A stretch of 64,000 nucleotides of DNA from Opisthorchis felineus (Eukaryota > Platyhelminthes > Trematoda > Opisthorchiida > Opisthorchiidae): the NCBI GenBank assembly GCA_004794785.1, contig SJOL01004711.1:61356-125355 (forward strand). The letters run 5' to 3'. Below the pieces are notes generated by a model that made no database searches, was not told the DNA's origin, and was given only the letters and a program-made list of their open reading frames with translations. The number at the start of each line of letters is the position of its first letter. Positions within the stretch are counted from its first letter, which is position 1. The position numbers were made by a program, and so were the translations under genes. Shown piece by piece: positions 13,201 to 28,200 of this stretch.

Positions 13201-16200
13201 AAGCGAAGACTACCGATTTTGTAACGCTTCTTCAGACTCGCGCTTGTACACAAAGTCTATGATAAAGTCTATAAGATGTAGCTCTATCTCACTTAGGGTG
13301 AATTTCATTGGAAAACTCGTGGTTGCTTAAAAGCAAACACGTGATACGAGCCACGTGAGCTACAGCGCCATACAAGTCACTTCTGAGAATGAACTTCAGG
13401 AAGAGAGCTGCGGCCGAAATCTGGTAGACTTAGGCAAGTCTGCAGGTACAGCAGAGGGAAATGACCGATGCAGCGTTCAAGTGCCGTCCCATGTCCAATA
13501 AATAGGCTAAAATCGAAGTGCTAACCGTACACCGTTGTCCCTTCTGAGAGCCAGTGGTGGGATATTCAGATATTCATTCAAACAAATGTGTCGTTGTTTA
13601 ACCAATCTAACCAGTTCCACAACAGCAGAAAGACTGATGTGTGCATTTCGATGTGGTGTGAAGAGGCGGTTCATCCTTCACTTCTTTTCAGATCAACAGA
13701 CAGTGCACAAAGGACGTAAGTGAACTGAAGGGAAATTCTAATTAAAAGGAAGTCTTTTAAGCAGTACTTCACTTGTTGGATCACCTATTCAAACCAAGCG
13801 TATGTGAAGTGGTTTTTTTGGCACACCATGAGTAAGTCGTTTTCTAGGCTGGTGTTTAAGTTATCAAGTTCTTGGTGATCACATCCTGTGTGGACGAACA
13901 CAATTCATTGAAACAGAGCAAGTTTGAAGCCTCGGTCTTCCTGTTTAGGCTCACCAGAAAGAAGTTGCAGGAACGGTCATGTCTGGCTTTGATGAAACGG
14001 TTTTTTTGCCGTAGATTACAGCGTTACATCACCACTAATCGCAGTTTCACGCATATATAATAAGAACTGACCCGAATTTTCAGTTCAACCAATGCTCTTT
14101 TTTACATAATTCACAAGGATGACCGAAAGGTGGATCTCTGGGGATAAGATACACTAAGTTATCAGAAACATATGGTCGTATACAGTAGATTAAACCAGCA
14201 CTGGCTAGGCAAACTGTGCGAAAATTTACATTTCTGGCTCTGCCGTGTTCTTGGCTAGAAGGATTAGGCAAAAGTGCATATATTTCTGTGTCCTTAAAAC
14301 ACTATGTTACGCTCCTCTTCCTCTGAGCCTACACGCCATCCACAAGATTAAGACAGGTTTGACCGGTAAAGTTTCGTGTGAGTCAACCTTCACTGCAACG
14401 TCGGCTTCCTAGAAGCATCGAGGCCTTGTATCGATCCCTTTGACCAACATCACAGAACTGAAACAACGGCCAAGCGCTCCTCTGCATTAATCCCCAGTAG
14501 TTGTCTCCAACACACTTTAAATTTATACGATATTCCTGACTGTCTTTGTTTACTTGGGGAAATAATATGAATCCTTCAATAAATTCGTGCGATATCAGTT
14601 GTAGACATGGAGACATGACAAAGAAAGAAGTCTGTGGAATTTTTGTTTGTAAATTGCTAGAACTCTTCAAAGTATGCCATAAAACTTCTAGACGCCAGTG
14701 ACGGGTATGATGCTAGTGATTGAAGACAGATTCATATTATCCTCAGAAGTGTCGCAGATTCGCACAACACTCGAGCCTATTACTGTGGGTCGGTTAGCGT
14801 CTGCAGTGTCATTCGATATCTGGAAAGTAAAATCGCCCATCCATTGGAGCAACTAAACGAGCTAGTAGTGCGACTGTTGAGTAGCTGAAGTTTAGCAGTC
14901 ATATTCGTGCCATATTTTGTCGGCAGCTCGCCTATCTGTGGAACCAAGGTATTGTACTAGGCTATTTTGGATCGATGTCTGTGTCCCTATAGTAAACTAA
15001 CAAAGACCGAGAGTTGTGCTTGTTTTTCTGCTATACGTTGGACAAACAAGGTGTATTCTGATCACGCACGTCTGCACCATTTGCGTGTACCACTAGACGG
15101 AAAAGGGTCAATAAACAGGCATGAATCAACAAGTAATCATGGTTGGCTAAATCATTTGCATCCACAGATTTACAGTCATTGACTGAAGCACCAACAGTTT
15201 AGTGTGGTGGCGACTGGTGGAACTTAACAACACAATCGGCAAAGTGTGTTACTGCTATGATAATCAAACTGTCAATCTGACGTGTAATAGAATGAATCTG
15301 GAGCAGGTGACTGTAGATACCAGGGAAATAACAGGTGCTCAGGGGTACACAACATAAAAACGTTTTCGGAAGACCACGGTTCCACTGTAACGAGGATATG
15401 CTGTATTCTGATCATATCGGAATACCTATAGACGTGCCAAGCTAGAATGCATTCGAGCTGTTCGGCTGTAAGTTACCTCACTGTTCGCCCTGGGGTGACC
15501 TCACACACTAAGTGACTGTTACAAACCCTCAAGTGGTCCACCATCCGCAGGATATCAAGCCTAGCCGAATGCAGATTGTAAGTTTGTAGCCCTGTCAAGT
15601 GGCTCTGTACAAGTGTGGACTCGAATTTCACGTTTCAGCACAGTCTGGTGCTTACTGTTAATCAAGACGAAATGCTCTTAATGCGTCAGAATCATACATA
15701 TTCCGAATTAGCAATAAAAAAATTTGTTTTTCCAAGCAGATCAGCATGGCACATTTACAGCAACACCAATCACATCCATCTACACAATAATTTGACTGAA
15801 TAACGGTGGTGAACACATCACGTCCCATTATCTCGTTGATCACGAAATGAAATATGAGTGAAGAATGTAGACAGCCCTGACGGGCAGTATTTTACGTACA
15901 GAAGCTTTTGGCGAGCTTTCCGTATACTCTCACAAGCCCGAAAGTCTGGGACTACAAAGAAAACATTATGTTCAGAAGCTCCTAGGGTATTTCTTGCTGG
16001 GCAAGTGTGTTAGGAAGAACAAGCTGGTCAACCGCGTCGGATGTCCCTTTGAAATCCAAGAATACTGAAGTCGTAGGCCGTTTGTGCGTGTAGCGTTGTT
16101 TTTGCACCTGTTTGATTGTGAAGATTTGGTCAAGGCAAACTCTAAAAAGCTGGAATCTCGTTTGCTACTTTCGAGCCAATGTTTCACGACTCACTGTAAG

Positions 16201-19200
16201 GCCACAAAGGAAGAGTGATGCCATGAGTCTCGTTGCGACCGGGATCAAATTGATCCCCTGTGATTACCGCACTCATTACGGGCTTCCTTTTGAAAATGAG
16301 CACTACCACCAACTCATCCCAGTTGTCAGGGGAAATCTCTTTTTCCCAGACCCAGGTTAATATATCAGATAAGTGCTGATTGAAGACTTTACCCCCATCC
16401 TTAGACAATGCTTACGGGAGGTCATCCGAACCAGGAGCTCGGTGGCGCTTGAGAGAACATATGCAGTCTTAAAACTGCGGGGCCGCAGAGGGTTCCAGAT
16501 TCACCTTCCAGGACTCACCTTGTGACTAAGAAAATAACGTTACCTTGATGAATGTCCCGAGATTACCCAAATTCAGAGGGCCACTAGTTGTTATCTGATA
16601 TGACGATTCCGAATTTCTGGGCTTTCTGATATCTACATAAAATCATATGTTGAAATGAAATTGAAAAACGACATAACACTGAACAATTTTGAAAATTCAA
16701 GACATTTTAAGCGGATAAGAGAACCAGGAAAGTTAATAAGTTTCAATCCGGGATGAATTTTTCTCAAATCCATCTGACTTCTTTGTTAAACAGGATTTAG
16801 ATGAACCGCAAATCAACCCAAACTAGAACCCAAAGAAGTGAGTACATTCCAGCTTATGAATCACTGATATAGTCTGATCACTTAGCCGACAAGTAGATAA
16901 CCTTCTGTGGTTCCGTTCTGCGTTAAATGAGAGATTGTGCCTTTCCTGCGACCTTTAGTTTTTCATTATGCTAGAGTTAGGAACACCGGAAAAACTTGAA
17001 AAACTGTGCAGTTGATTTGCGAATCTCCACGTGACTCGCCCTACACTGATTGGTTAGCGAAATAACTTAAAAAGAAGCTAGCAGCAGTAGCCCACTTAGA
17101 CTCAAAGACCTTTTAATGAGTTGTTTGCTGTTGGGTCAATCAGTGAAACATTTATTTTCCCCTGTGAGTGAAAATGGGCAGAATTTTAAAGAATAGTAAA
17201 ACTGAGGACAGTACTGACAACGAAATTGCCGGAACGCACCATGAGGATATGGTTTGAAGGGGTTTAGTAATTTATTTATGAAAGGCAAATTTGACTGAAG
17301 TTTGAAGGAAAAACGTTTCACGTGAAATACACCAGCATGAAGTAGAGTCAGTGTACTGAGTACCTTAGTCAGTAGAGCACCCCTTAGTTAAACCGAAGTT
17401 CAATGGCCCAGAAACCGTATTCAGATTGCGAAAAACCCACCAAAACGAGACTTTTTACTCGGACGATTACTAGTCAAATGGAAAAACTCGATGATTCGCA
17501 GTTAGCCCTAATAAATCAAAAACTAATTTAACACGAGTCACAACCGAAATTAGATTCATTGGTTGCGCAAACCCACCTCATATACACTGTCCGCGAGGTA
17601 GAAATTCGAAAATGTCTGACAACGAGTCCCGTGAACTTTTGGTCCAAAACCAACCTTAAAACCCCTTAGAGAGGCGAAGTAACTTGTGTAGCCACAGAAT
17701 GGAGGATCCAACAGTATCTCTGATGCAAAATCCGGCCCAGGCTTGTAAATTATTGGGTCCTCCGAAAATATGTACATCTAGTCAGATCGGGAAGTAAGAC
17801 AAGGCACCAGTTGTTACATTGCCTGAATAATGGAACAGTTGTTCATAACAAGAATCACACCCAAAAAAACTGAAATGACCCAAATGATATGAACACAGTC
17901 TGTCTTTTCAAAGGAGAACAAACTGCTGAATAACAGTAGAGAACAATGCCTATTCGCTCGACTGTCGTGTTTGTTATCCCTGTGATCGAACGGTGAATGC
18001 TGATGTTAGCACTCGCAGTGTTTGTATTCCACATTCCATTTGGTTCAGTAAAACGATATGTTTGGAAAGCTTGGTAACAGTAGTAACAAAGTGGGCTTGT
18101 CCAGGCGCGTGTTGGCGTGCGTCTTTGCTTATCTGGCACAATAAGCACTTCTTTTTTCGCGGCGAAAATACAAAACGAACTGTTTCTTTCCATCAATCAA
18201 GTTTTTCTTCTCTTCACCTCGCACATCAGGAAGTTCACTTGTGCAGTTATACTGCCACTTTTGTTCATGTAATCCAAAAAGCAGGTTTTCGCTGACCAAA
18301 TCACCCCCATTTGTCACACGAACTAGGTGCGTTGAAATTCATTGTTGATCATGTTACTGGTTCATTTCCTGTCGAATTACTGATGTCCCAAACCAGTGGA
18401 TCTATGTTCAAATCACAAATCACGATAGACGTACTGTTCAGAGGGCCAACTTCTTTACAGATGCTATAGCTTTCTCTATTTTCTCTTCTTTTGCAGACAT
18501 CAAGAATGGACTCGCCCTCCAAGTTCACTAATATTCATTCACTAACTCCCTTTGGTTATCGTGAGAGCAGTGTCTCCTCAAGTTTGTCACAAATTATGAT
18601 GAATCGATCAACACCCCATAGCGAGTATGATCCTGGACTGGACACAACAGAATATGGCATCGATATGGGAGATTATTGGAGCATTCATCCAAACGGCAGC
18701 TCCTTAGGGAATCGGGTCGGACAACCTGTCGAGGAACAAGCCCACAGTGTAACTGTTGATAGGCATCCCAGAGATGATTCACAAGCGGCATCTCCATGCG
18801 TTCCGCAGAAGGGCGATCGAGGACAAACCAAAACTCTGAAAAGGCAAGATTCAGAAACCAAACGACAAACAAAAATGCTTCGGACGCAGGGCAGGTGTTT
18901 CCCCCTGGATTCTTCGACTGTACAATCTCCAGTATGCAAAGAATATCAACCAAGTGAACTCACTGAAAACTCTCCAGAAACCGAGAGTTTGATCCAAGCT
19001 CTGGAGTTGCTGTGTGCTTCAGTTGAAGAAAACAACAGATCCTACGAACTTGAACTTAGAGAGTTAGACCCTTTAATGATGCTGAGAAGACGTTTTTTAG
19101 GGAGTACCACTTCTGATAACTCCCAACATCGGACATCTTTGTTAAACAGTCGAACTGTGAGAACTCGAGGACAGAGGCACGATCAACTCAGACGAGCTGC

Positions 19201-22200
19201 AGGTCATCGCCGGTCGGAAGACAGCGGTCAAAACAGGACAGACAAGGTAAGACTGTCTCTGCTTTGCTAGCAGTGCATTAATTTTAGTGTGTCAAGACTA
19301 ACCTGGAGCTTCTGGAGTTTTTGACGACACCGACGATACCCGAATGGCTTTGTTGATGTGGATTCTGTGATTGGATGATTGGTTGCGTTATATGCTGCCT
19401 AAATGCGAGTTAATCGCATGGGTGATCAGCAGTTCGTGGCCAAAAATCTTAGTCTTCATCTGATAACCGGGTAGCTACGAGTTCGGATGGAGTACAGAAA
19501 TGAGGCCTTGTGGTCACCACTGGTTTGGACAATGAGATGCGTTCAGTGCTGTAGTTTATCATGATGGTTGAACCAATGTACAGTCCACAGAGACATAATT
19601 ACTCTTCTTTTCTGTCAAAAAGCCGCCAAAACAACACAAGCCATTGGAAAGACGGACATGATCGCAATAATGTTTTACCAGTATAATCTAGATCATGGTA
19701 AGGGCACAGTGCACCGATTGAGTCCAACAACAGGATCTACGAAAAACCTGTGGCTGGCTGATATCCAATACCGAGTTACCTGTTAACAATGGTTGGTCCA
19801 CTGAACTCCCGTGCATAACTTTAATACCACAGACGAGTTGCGTGAAGCCGGTGGTCACTGCGGACATACCTATGAATCAGATGCGGACCCCAAGGAATAA
19901 CATCAGTAGGCACATTTGGCAGAGGCCTGTTGGCGATAATCAGGAGGCCGAAGCTTGATCACATTACAATAAAGTAACGATGTTATTCGTCAGTTATCTT
20001 AAGGTTTATTGCACTATGAAATCTCACATAAGAACACGTAAGATACTGTAGGGAAATGCAAATGCGTATATGTACACAATTTTATGATCCACTCTTTGGT
20101 TAAACACCAGTAACATGTGCTTTAGATTGGTTTTAACCACCACCATGTCCTAGGAACGCACAATAATGGCAACGGGCAGTTTCAAAAAAGGTTCAGCTGG
20201 ACATGAAGAATCGAATGCAGCCTGCCCTACTTGTGTGGGCTGTGCAATAAAGGGGATTATTCAGTCAATCAACCCACGCTTTATTTAGTATTTTCGAATC
20301 CGGTGACACCTACTAGTTTTGCAGTTCATATGGAGTGTGTAACGCAGTAGTACACAACAAATCAGTCTGGCGTGGCTTTCATAAACATCGAACTACTCGC
20401 CACCGCGTACAGTCGTTCCACTCTATATCCAAAAGAAAGTTAAGATAAAACAATCTATGCAGATCGATGCTGATTTTACTAGCCCTTACCCGACATTATA
20501 ACCCTGATAGCTCGTGATAACTTAACTCGCATCAAAGACATGGAGCACTGGATTCTAGTTTTGTGTGAATGAGAACCAATTAGTGGTGTATATCTGCACT
20601 CGTAAAGACTTCCTGATTATGCGTAACCTCCAGTTCGCCAGTGCATGCCAACTAACAATTGGTCCTGGTGATTGATCAGATGGTCATTGATCTGTTCGCC
20701 GGGCTTGGCAATTAGCTTGCAAACGTTTCGTCCCCAGTCGAGGAGACATCGTCAGCGCTCAGTTGACTGCGCACTTGCACACACTGATAACAATGGGTCC
20801 CCACTTTCGCAGGGGATAAACAAGGTTTTCGATTAACGTTGGCGCTCTGTCGTCTCATCATCAATTACTTGAAGTTGATTATGTAGAGTGCAATGTTTTT
20901 GGCCGACACCTTACCTCGTTTATGAACTGAGATTACAAAATTACAGGTGAACATGCACCGCCAAAACAAACAACCAAAAGACACGTGACGTCGTCTGGGT
21001 GCCTTTATACAGCGCATATTTTTGCCAGCCAGAGTGACTCATCCTTAATTCACACGCCTGGTCGATGTTATAGAAAAGTCTGAAATGGACAGTTGTTTGT
21101 TCTTGGTTACCCCCCCTCCCCACCACCAGATCAGCTTCTCAGAGGAATTGAGAAGCTGAAAATCCAGCCTTGTTTGGTTGCTTGCAACCAGCATTATCTT
21201 TTAAATTAAGTTGTAAGGATTGTAAACAATAACTGTGCTAGAGGAACGGTGGTTTGGCGGCTACCATGTGAGGGGTATAGTTTTCTGGGGACAGTAACTA
21301 GCCTAGAACGCAACAGGCGAGCAGAAAAGACTGCATACTTTATGCAGTGTTTAAGGAATAGCCAGTGTAAAAACTCACCGGCAGCTGCGTCCCTTTCAAT
21401 CACACACGCACAGGTGATTATTTTGAGCTTCGAAATATGCACAATGTGTCTACAGGAAGTCACGGGAGATATCTTCCCTGTTGTAACTGCTATCAGAATT
21501 AGATTTGGGAAAACATAATTGCTGAAGCACGAGTTTCCTCAGTAGCTGAGCGTGTGCGACCAACTCACACAGCCTCTGTGATCATGTGTCCTTAAAATTT
21601 TATATGAAATTATGGATACAAAATCCTCCAATTTCCGTGTCGGTTCCCGACACTGAAGACAGAAGACAGCGAACTGGGCAACTGGGTAATGCCGTCCTAA
21701 AGAATGAGTGAAAATCTCACCCTGGCCGTCACATAATGTGAAATGCTGGCTATTTGCTACTGGTGACATGGAGTCTGAGAAATGCGCATTGTAAAACATA
21801 CCTCTGAACAACGTGCAGGGTACGCCAGCGTGGTCAACAAGTTTTTCGCTCAGATAAATTTGAACACCAGGGGTTCGGAGGCCTTCCAATGTTCTCATCA
21901 TTATTCCATCAATAATAAAACTAAATAGAAGTGGAAAAGTGGAAATCCTTGTCGGACACCACTGATTTTGGGAAAGCTTTTGGAGAGCTCCCCATACATT
22001 CTCATTTACTCATGATAAGCACGAAATTCTGGGGCACACCCTGTCGCGCAAACCTGGTGAAAACAACAAACTGGTCGACAAATTCGAACGCACATTTGGA
22101 GTCGAGGAATATCGAGATTGTAGGACGCCTATAAGCGTGCTGGTGTTGTAACTCATGATGCAGTGTGAAGATGTGGTCTACAAAGTCCCTTACTCGCCGG

Positions 22201-25200
22201 AATTCTACTTGCTGTTTTCGGTTACTTTCTTCCCGCGTTTCTCTGTGACTGTTACATTCACTGCAAGCACCCATTTTGAAAATGGGCACCACTGTTGTAT
22301 AACCCCAACGATTCGGGCGCTCTTCTTTTTTAAAGGTGCGTAAGCCCTTCTTATCTGTTAATTTTTCGCTCACTGGAGGCTTCCTCGAGCTTGCTGCGCG
22401 TAGCCACTTATGTAGTTTATGCACATTCCCACGGTTTCACGCCTCGTCCATCTCTTCAGCTTCCTGAATCCATCAAGTTTACTGATCCGTGTAGATGCTT
22501 TTTTCACTTGAAGCCTGACAGTTCGCCTAGCTGTACTGTGCGAACAGGCGCGTGATCCGAATCCACACAGATGATCCAGAATACGCTACGCCACCCATAC
22601 CTAACAACGAATTTGGTATGTCTGTATGAGGGGCTGGCTCGCATGTTAGGGGTACCATTTAGCCAAGCGGCTTTGCTTACTGCGAAAGTTACTACTGCAC
22701 AAAGGCAGTCTGTGGTCAGCACATTACTGCAACAAGTATTTGCGGTTGTCCGTGCGTGTCGATTATAGTCCTAGACGACCACTGAGTAGAGCCTCTGCCT
22801 ACTTGTGCATTCCTATCTCGGCAAACATAACAATGTCTGACCCTTTAAACCGCCTCAACAGGGAGCTCAGAGAATCGTAAACGCTCTCTTCTAATGTATC
22901 AGAGCTAGTCTGTTGAAGCGCAGGTAAATGGGATGAAAAGGCAGTGATTATTATCGGCGCGTTTTCAGGATACACACATGGATGTTGTCACATGAGCCCC
23001 AAAGAGGCGACTATCAACGTGCAACCACTCAACCAAAGTCCCTTTAAACAACACCAACCGCAGCAAGACAAGCAGCTGTACTAATTTCAGGATCAGAGGT
23101 AGGCAACCGAAACTTAGAGAAAAACCGATGCGGAGGTCAGTTGAACAACCGTACTTGAGTCTTGAATCCTCGTTTCATCCTCGTTTCATACAGGCGGCAC
23201 ACATCAATAGAAAGCGAATCCAGCGTACACGTAATAAGAAGTCTGTTGTCCAGCGGGTTTCAGAATGTGTACGTTAAAGACCCCCAGAGGAAATGAGCGT
23301 TGGGTTTTGAAAAATGGTTTCGAAGTGTCTCCGGTCGTAGTATGTAAAAGAGGAAGAAAGGCGACCTCAGCAGTAGTCTGTTTTTGTTTACCCACCCTGC
23401 GGTATGCAGCAACTAAGGCAACCCGGCTGATGGCGACGGCCGATTTGGCATGAGATTATTTGCAAGTGTGGGATTCATGGTTATACGTAAGCTGGGATGT
23501 TGACAGGGCACCCAGACCTACACAAGAGGATGATTAGGATATACAACCAAAGCGTTTGGCTCAAGAGTGCAGCGGTGGTTGGCATAAGACCGCCAGAACA
23601 GCTTACAATTTTAAGGGGAAATTTGCCACATACGTTCGGACCTCCGACCTGGAAGACCAGAGGGCTGTGTTACTCCAACTTCTATACACGGACCAACCTG
23701 GAATGAGAGACTCTGTTAGTGTTACGCGTACACTCTCCTGTATGTCTCAGTGGGTTATAGAGGGCACAAGCCATCACACCGCAGTAAGGTCCAGTCTCTT
23801 CATGTCGGGCCATTGCAGATTATTTTATAAAGTAGAAACATACGGAAAGTCATGGATTGCAATGTCTCTGATGATTGTTTAAACGCTACTGTTTGGTGGA
23901 CGGGGTTGTGTGAGAAAACGAGGGCGGGAGTGCGAAGGGATGATGTGAAAACACAACTGACATTTTTAACTCGGATACAAACGCGTGATTAATCTTGATC
24001 AATATGTAGAATAGCTGTCATTGGTTTATTACTTGGTCTGAAAGGACCGTGGGATTTTTGGTCTAGTCCCAGTTACCAAAATATTAAAATTAGTCTGAAG
24101 ACAACATAACCATTGCACCTCTTCTTCAACTGCACCAGAAATTGATTAAAAGTTATTTACGAACAGCTACAAAACATTTGAGTTGAATACCATAGACATT
24201 CTGATATACAGTGATGACCAGGAAATACCTTCAGATGGTGATGCATACTACAGCCTTCCTACCACAAGCTTCTCTTCGAGTTCTTCACAGTGTTGCGGAA
24301 AACTGGACCGGAAATGGCGGCCTCTCTATTAAAGGGGAATAATAGAACTTACAGTTTCAATGGAGGCAACAGCCAAATAGAGCACGGACGCAGTGCAAAC
24401 CTTTTGAATTCCTGCTCTCATAAGAATACCCGGACGAACAGCCTTTCTTCAGCAAGGTCAGGTGCTATATCTTGTGCGCAATTGTAACGGTTCAGCTACT
24501 TACGGCGCATAGTTTGAACTGCAATGCTCTTCAGACACACTGAAGGGCTTCTTCATTTTACAACAGTGTGTCATCGGACAAATCGGAAGTTTCCGTCGCG
24601 GATGGAATTGCGTTGAATTTTTCTTATTTGTCCCTCCAACCCTTTTCATCCGAAATTTGCTCACGTCGATGTCTCCAAGTTTACTTGAACGGCGCTAATT
24701 TGAGCAGCAAATGAGTGGTAGGATAACCATTATCCTATACTATGAAGACGTTCACTTTGTTCCTTCGTGAACTTCTACGCACTCATGGCCTGACTTCTTC
24801 AACTCAAAAGTTGAAATTGCAACCACAAATTAACCACAGATTACCGGTGGATACAGCAAAATAAATAAACAAAGGAGATGCGCTTCCACTGCACTTTGTT
24901 TCTAATGGGGCATTGTCGACGACACAACAGCACCCACCGTTGTTTTTGGCATGAAGTGCCAACCTGAATAATTGCTTACCACTCGGTTGTTGGAGCTGCC
25001 AGAGCTGACGTCCAAAACACTCAGTTAACCGGAAAGAAAACAAATGTGCCACTGTTTTGTAGGTGAAACTTTCGCCCACTGTAACTGGGCCATTGCATTT
25101 CGACTATATACTTCAAGCATGGATATGTGATAGTGGTAGACTTTTTAGAGTCGGAATTTCTTGAGGTGTTTCCTAATTTATGTCACCATGGAGATCAACA

Positions 25201-28200
25201 TAGTTTACTATGATTTTCGCATTACATTTGCATGGTAGCTTACGATGGGTAAAACAAACCTGATTTGATAACGCACCACTCGCTCAGAAAGTCCGTGTAT
25301 GGCCCTCAACCACTACTGCGCAAATGTTGTCTGTTCGCACGTTCAAAGATTTTGCACTATCCAAGCTACTTGCCAAAAATACACGTGGAATGCTCAGCCA
25401 AAGTATTTGGGACTGATATTGGTCGCCCGTTTTTACGTCTCTTTTTTGAAGTCGCGCTTTGATGTCTTTAAAGTTGTGCTTTTATGGCATACCAAAGGGG
25501 GTCCATTGCTGTCTCATCCGATGGATTCAACCCAGATCAATATGTGGCTGAATCACCTACTAAGTTAGTCGGTGCTGTACGCTCCCCTGAAAAAATAAAA
25601 TGAAGCAAAGTAACAGACTGAAACTTTCTCTCAGAACCTTGCTGAGTTGATTGCCTGCCAAGATTAATTCGACAATACAGACAGTTTGACTTCTTCACCA
25701 ACATGCATGCGTCGTGAAAACATTTAGTTTCCGTTAGTACACCTGATCGCACTATGCGCCCAAATGTCAGTACAGGCTGTGTGGTGGCGACGGAGTTCGC
25801 CCTAATCCTGAATGTAGATAGGTTGAAACGCCTGGATGACAGACCTTGGCATGCCCAAAGGACCGCAGTTCAAATGTACGTGTAGTTTACAGCAGTGATC
25901 AATGTTAACTTGTGGATAGGTCACTGTACGGACAGGTCACAAGCATTTACATGCACGTATCAGTGCCCCGAAAATTTTTGTGTTCAGTGTAGTTGGACTT
26001 GGTCCACCTGATCAATAGGTAATTAGGAATCCTGGTCTGTGTAACGTAACGACGTGCGTCCCAATCAATGACTTAAGCCTGAAATGCAAGCAAAGAAGCA
26101 CGTGACCACAAAGCTCCGTACCACCTCAGCTGACCTTAACCCAAAGCTGAGCCATCCAGGGTCCAGTCGTCGATCGCTGGGCGCCAAGTCGATACAGGTC
26201 ACAGAGTTGGACTTAATTCACCATTCCAGGTCGTAACATAGAGCAGGCTACCATAGAGTCTGAAGTTCCTTGAGGCCATACTGATTAGTCATTTTAAGCC
26301 TGGCTTGTGAGCTCAGAAAGACCTAAGGGTCACTCTGAAACTGCCTTAGTTTTACTGATCATTCACCTTATGTTCACCTTATGTTCATTCACCTTATGTT
26401 AGAAGTACGTAAAAGTTTTGACCTGCATTGTATTATATACCTTATACTGTTTTGCACGTTCTGCCACGGGAGAATGCCGAAAATGAATTTATCCCGCAAC
26501 CTTGTTGATCTCACTGCCTATCATCACCGATACGAACTGTGAGCCCGAAAAGCACATTTTCCATGATGATTACCAGACGGTAATAGGAATTTGACAACGT
26601 TCATCCCGCCAATAATTTGAAGGGCCTAGAGGATATCAAGTGGTTTTGTCGTGACCTGCATTACGAAAAGGCAACTGGCTGCAACAGCGAATATTCGAAA
26701 TTTCGATATGTTTTACAGTGATGGCGTGTAAACTGCCCTCCAACATTGTGAAGTTTTAGGCAATATTATCATCAACATGGTCCTTGTTTTCATCAACACA
26801 ATCGCTATCAGTATCCTCATCTTCATTATCCGCAAGTGGCAGCACTATCTGATATAAACTGTGCATAAAACGCGCATGCTGTGTCATGTTGTATTCTACT
26901 CAATGTCCTTTAAATCCTCGGGGGAGTATCAAGCTCCGCAATCTCCTCTACGTTCCCAGGAGAACAACAACTTCACAACCTTCTGCTGAGTCGAGCATGT
27001 GTAATATGAAAATGCGCCTCCCTGGGTTGTTGTAGAAAATCCTCTCTTTATGCGCAGAGTGCAGTTGTGTTGCCAATCTATGCTAGTCTACTGGAACTGA
27101 GGTTAGTTTTTGCGCTGTACTAACCAACTTGAGCTTGTGAAGATGGTTTAGTTACCTGATTATGTTTTCATCCATATTATTCACACCAAGGAACTCCTAA
27201 AACTAAAACGCCTCTGTCCGGATAAGTTTCAGGGTTTGACTGTTTTTTACTCACAGGTGGCTGTTGAAGTTCGTGTGGTGTTTTTGAAGATCGGCGAGAT
27301 TGATACACTGAAGGAACTCTATTACGCTGACGCATTCATCCAAGCGAAGTGGAGGGAGCCGAAATTGGATGGAAGAGTAACTGAAGTGAGTAAAATTGGT
27401 AGATTTCTTATCCAGCGGCCGCTGGTGCTGTGTGGCTAGCTTGTCAGAACGATTAAACAAAGAGAAAGCATTTGCGTACTCATATGACACCCATTGGTCC
27501 GATATTATAACCTCACTAAATCTCTATTCCGACTGTTATGGGAGGGTGACACCCTAGCGCATTTGGTGTGGTCTATTTTATGGGGTTGTGCTTGTTTTGA
27601 AACGTGAACAAGTTGTCGAAAGTATTCGTTCCTCAATATGCCTTCTACGTCCCCATAGGAATAATTTATTTGAGCCAAAATTTACGGACATGATGAAACC
27701 TTTATTCCTTGGTCGTACCACATTTCGACGATGCATTGATCAAAACTGTAGCGAGTTCAGTCATCGTTCTCTGCTTGAACAGAATTCACACGCATTTTTG
27801 ACTACCAGTCATCATTCGGTCAGATGCAACGTTGTGAGAAAATCTCGTCGACAGAAAACACAGACAGGTAGAAAGGACTACACAGATTGGCGGAATTGTT
27901 GGACGTAACATCCCTATTGCAATGAAGCTGTCTGTTCCGTAACTAAGGGTCTGCAGAGGCTAACGAATCACTTGAGTTCCTAATGTCTCGTTTATCCATT
28001 GCTTCGGTCGTCAGTGGTAGCTAATGCCACTTCTTCGAGCAGCAGAGATAGGACGTTATCCGAGAGCCTCATTTAGTAAACTAGGCCGGATAACAGAGAT
28101 CATCAAGTGAACTCAATTTTAAGCTGTAAATGGAGGTTAAATCACTAACACAGATATTTCAGGTGTATGACCGCAACGCTTGACATTGCCCTCGGTAGCT

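Larger units (their letters stand above)
7287..18496 (+). other. Intron 1 of the channel gene (11.2 kb)
   Basis: Donor GTAAGT, acceptor TTTTGCAG. It contains a hammerhead-bearing repeat at 9.6-9.8 kb and an antisense RTE fragment at 15.8-16.5 kb, listed separately. The rest shows no open frame with domain motifs. Segments at 7,600-7,770 and 32,380-32,560 share weak similarity (GGACTGGCATCTTGTCT versus GGACCGGCATCCTGTTC) and may be one old repeat family. Confidence 0.8.
19247..27256 (+). other. Intron 2 of the channel gene (8.0 kb)
   Basis: Donor GTAAGA, acceptor TTTACTCACAG. It contains a hammerhead-like repeat (20.7 kb), a perfect hairpin (21.13 kb) and an antisense RTE fragment (21.8-22.35 kb). 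A short direct repeat of CACCTTATGTTCA lies near 26,366-26,400. Nothing else was recognised. Confidence 0.8.

Noticed and set aside
27236..27439. ATG at 27,236 as a start for a short channel isoform.
   Set aside because: It lies inside the polypyrimidine tract and acceptor of intron 2, and the frame runs past a strong GTGAGT donor. It is an intronic artefact.
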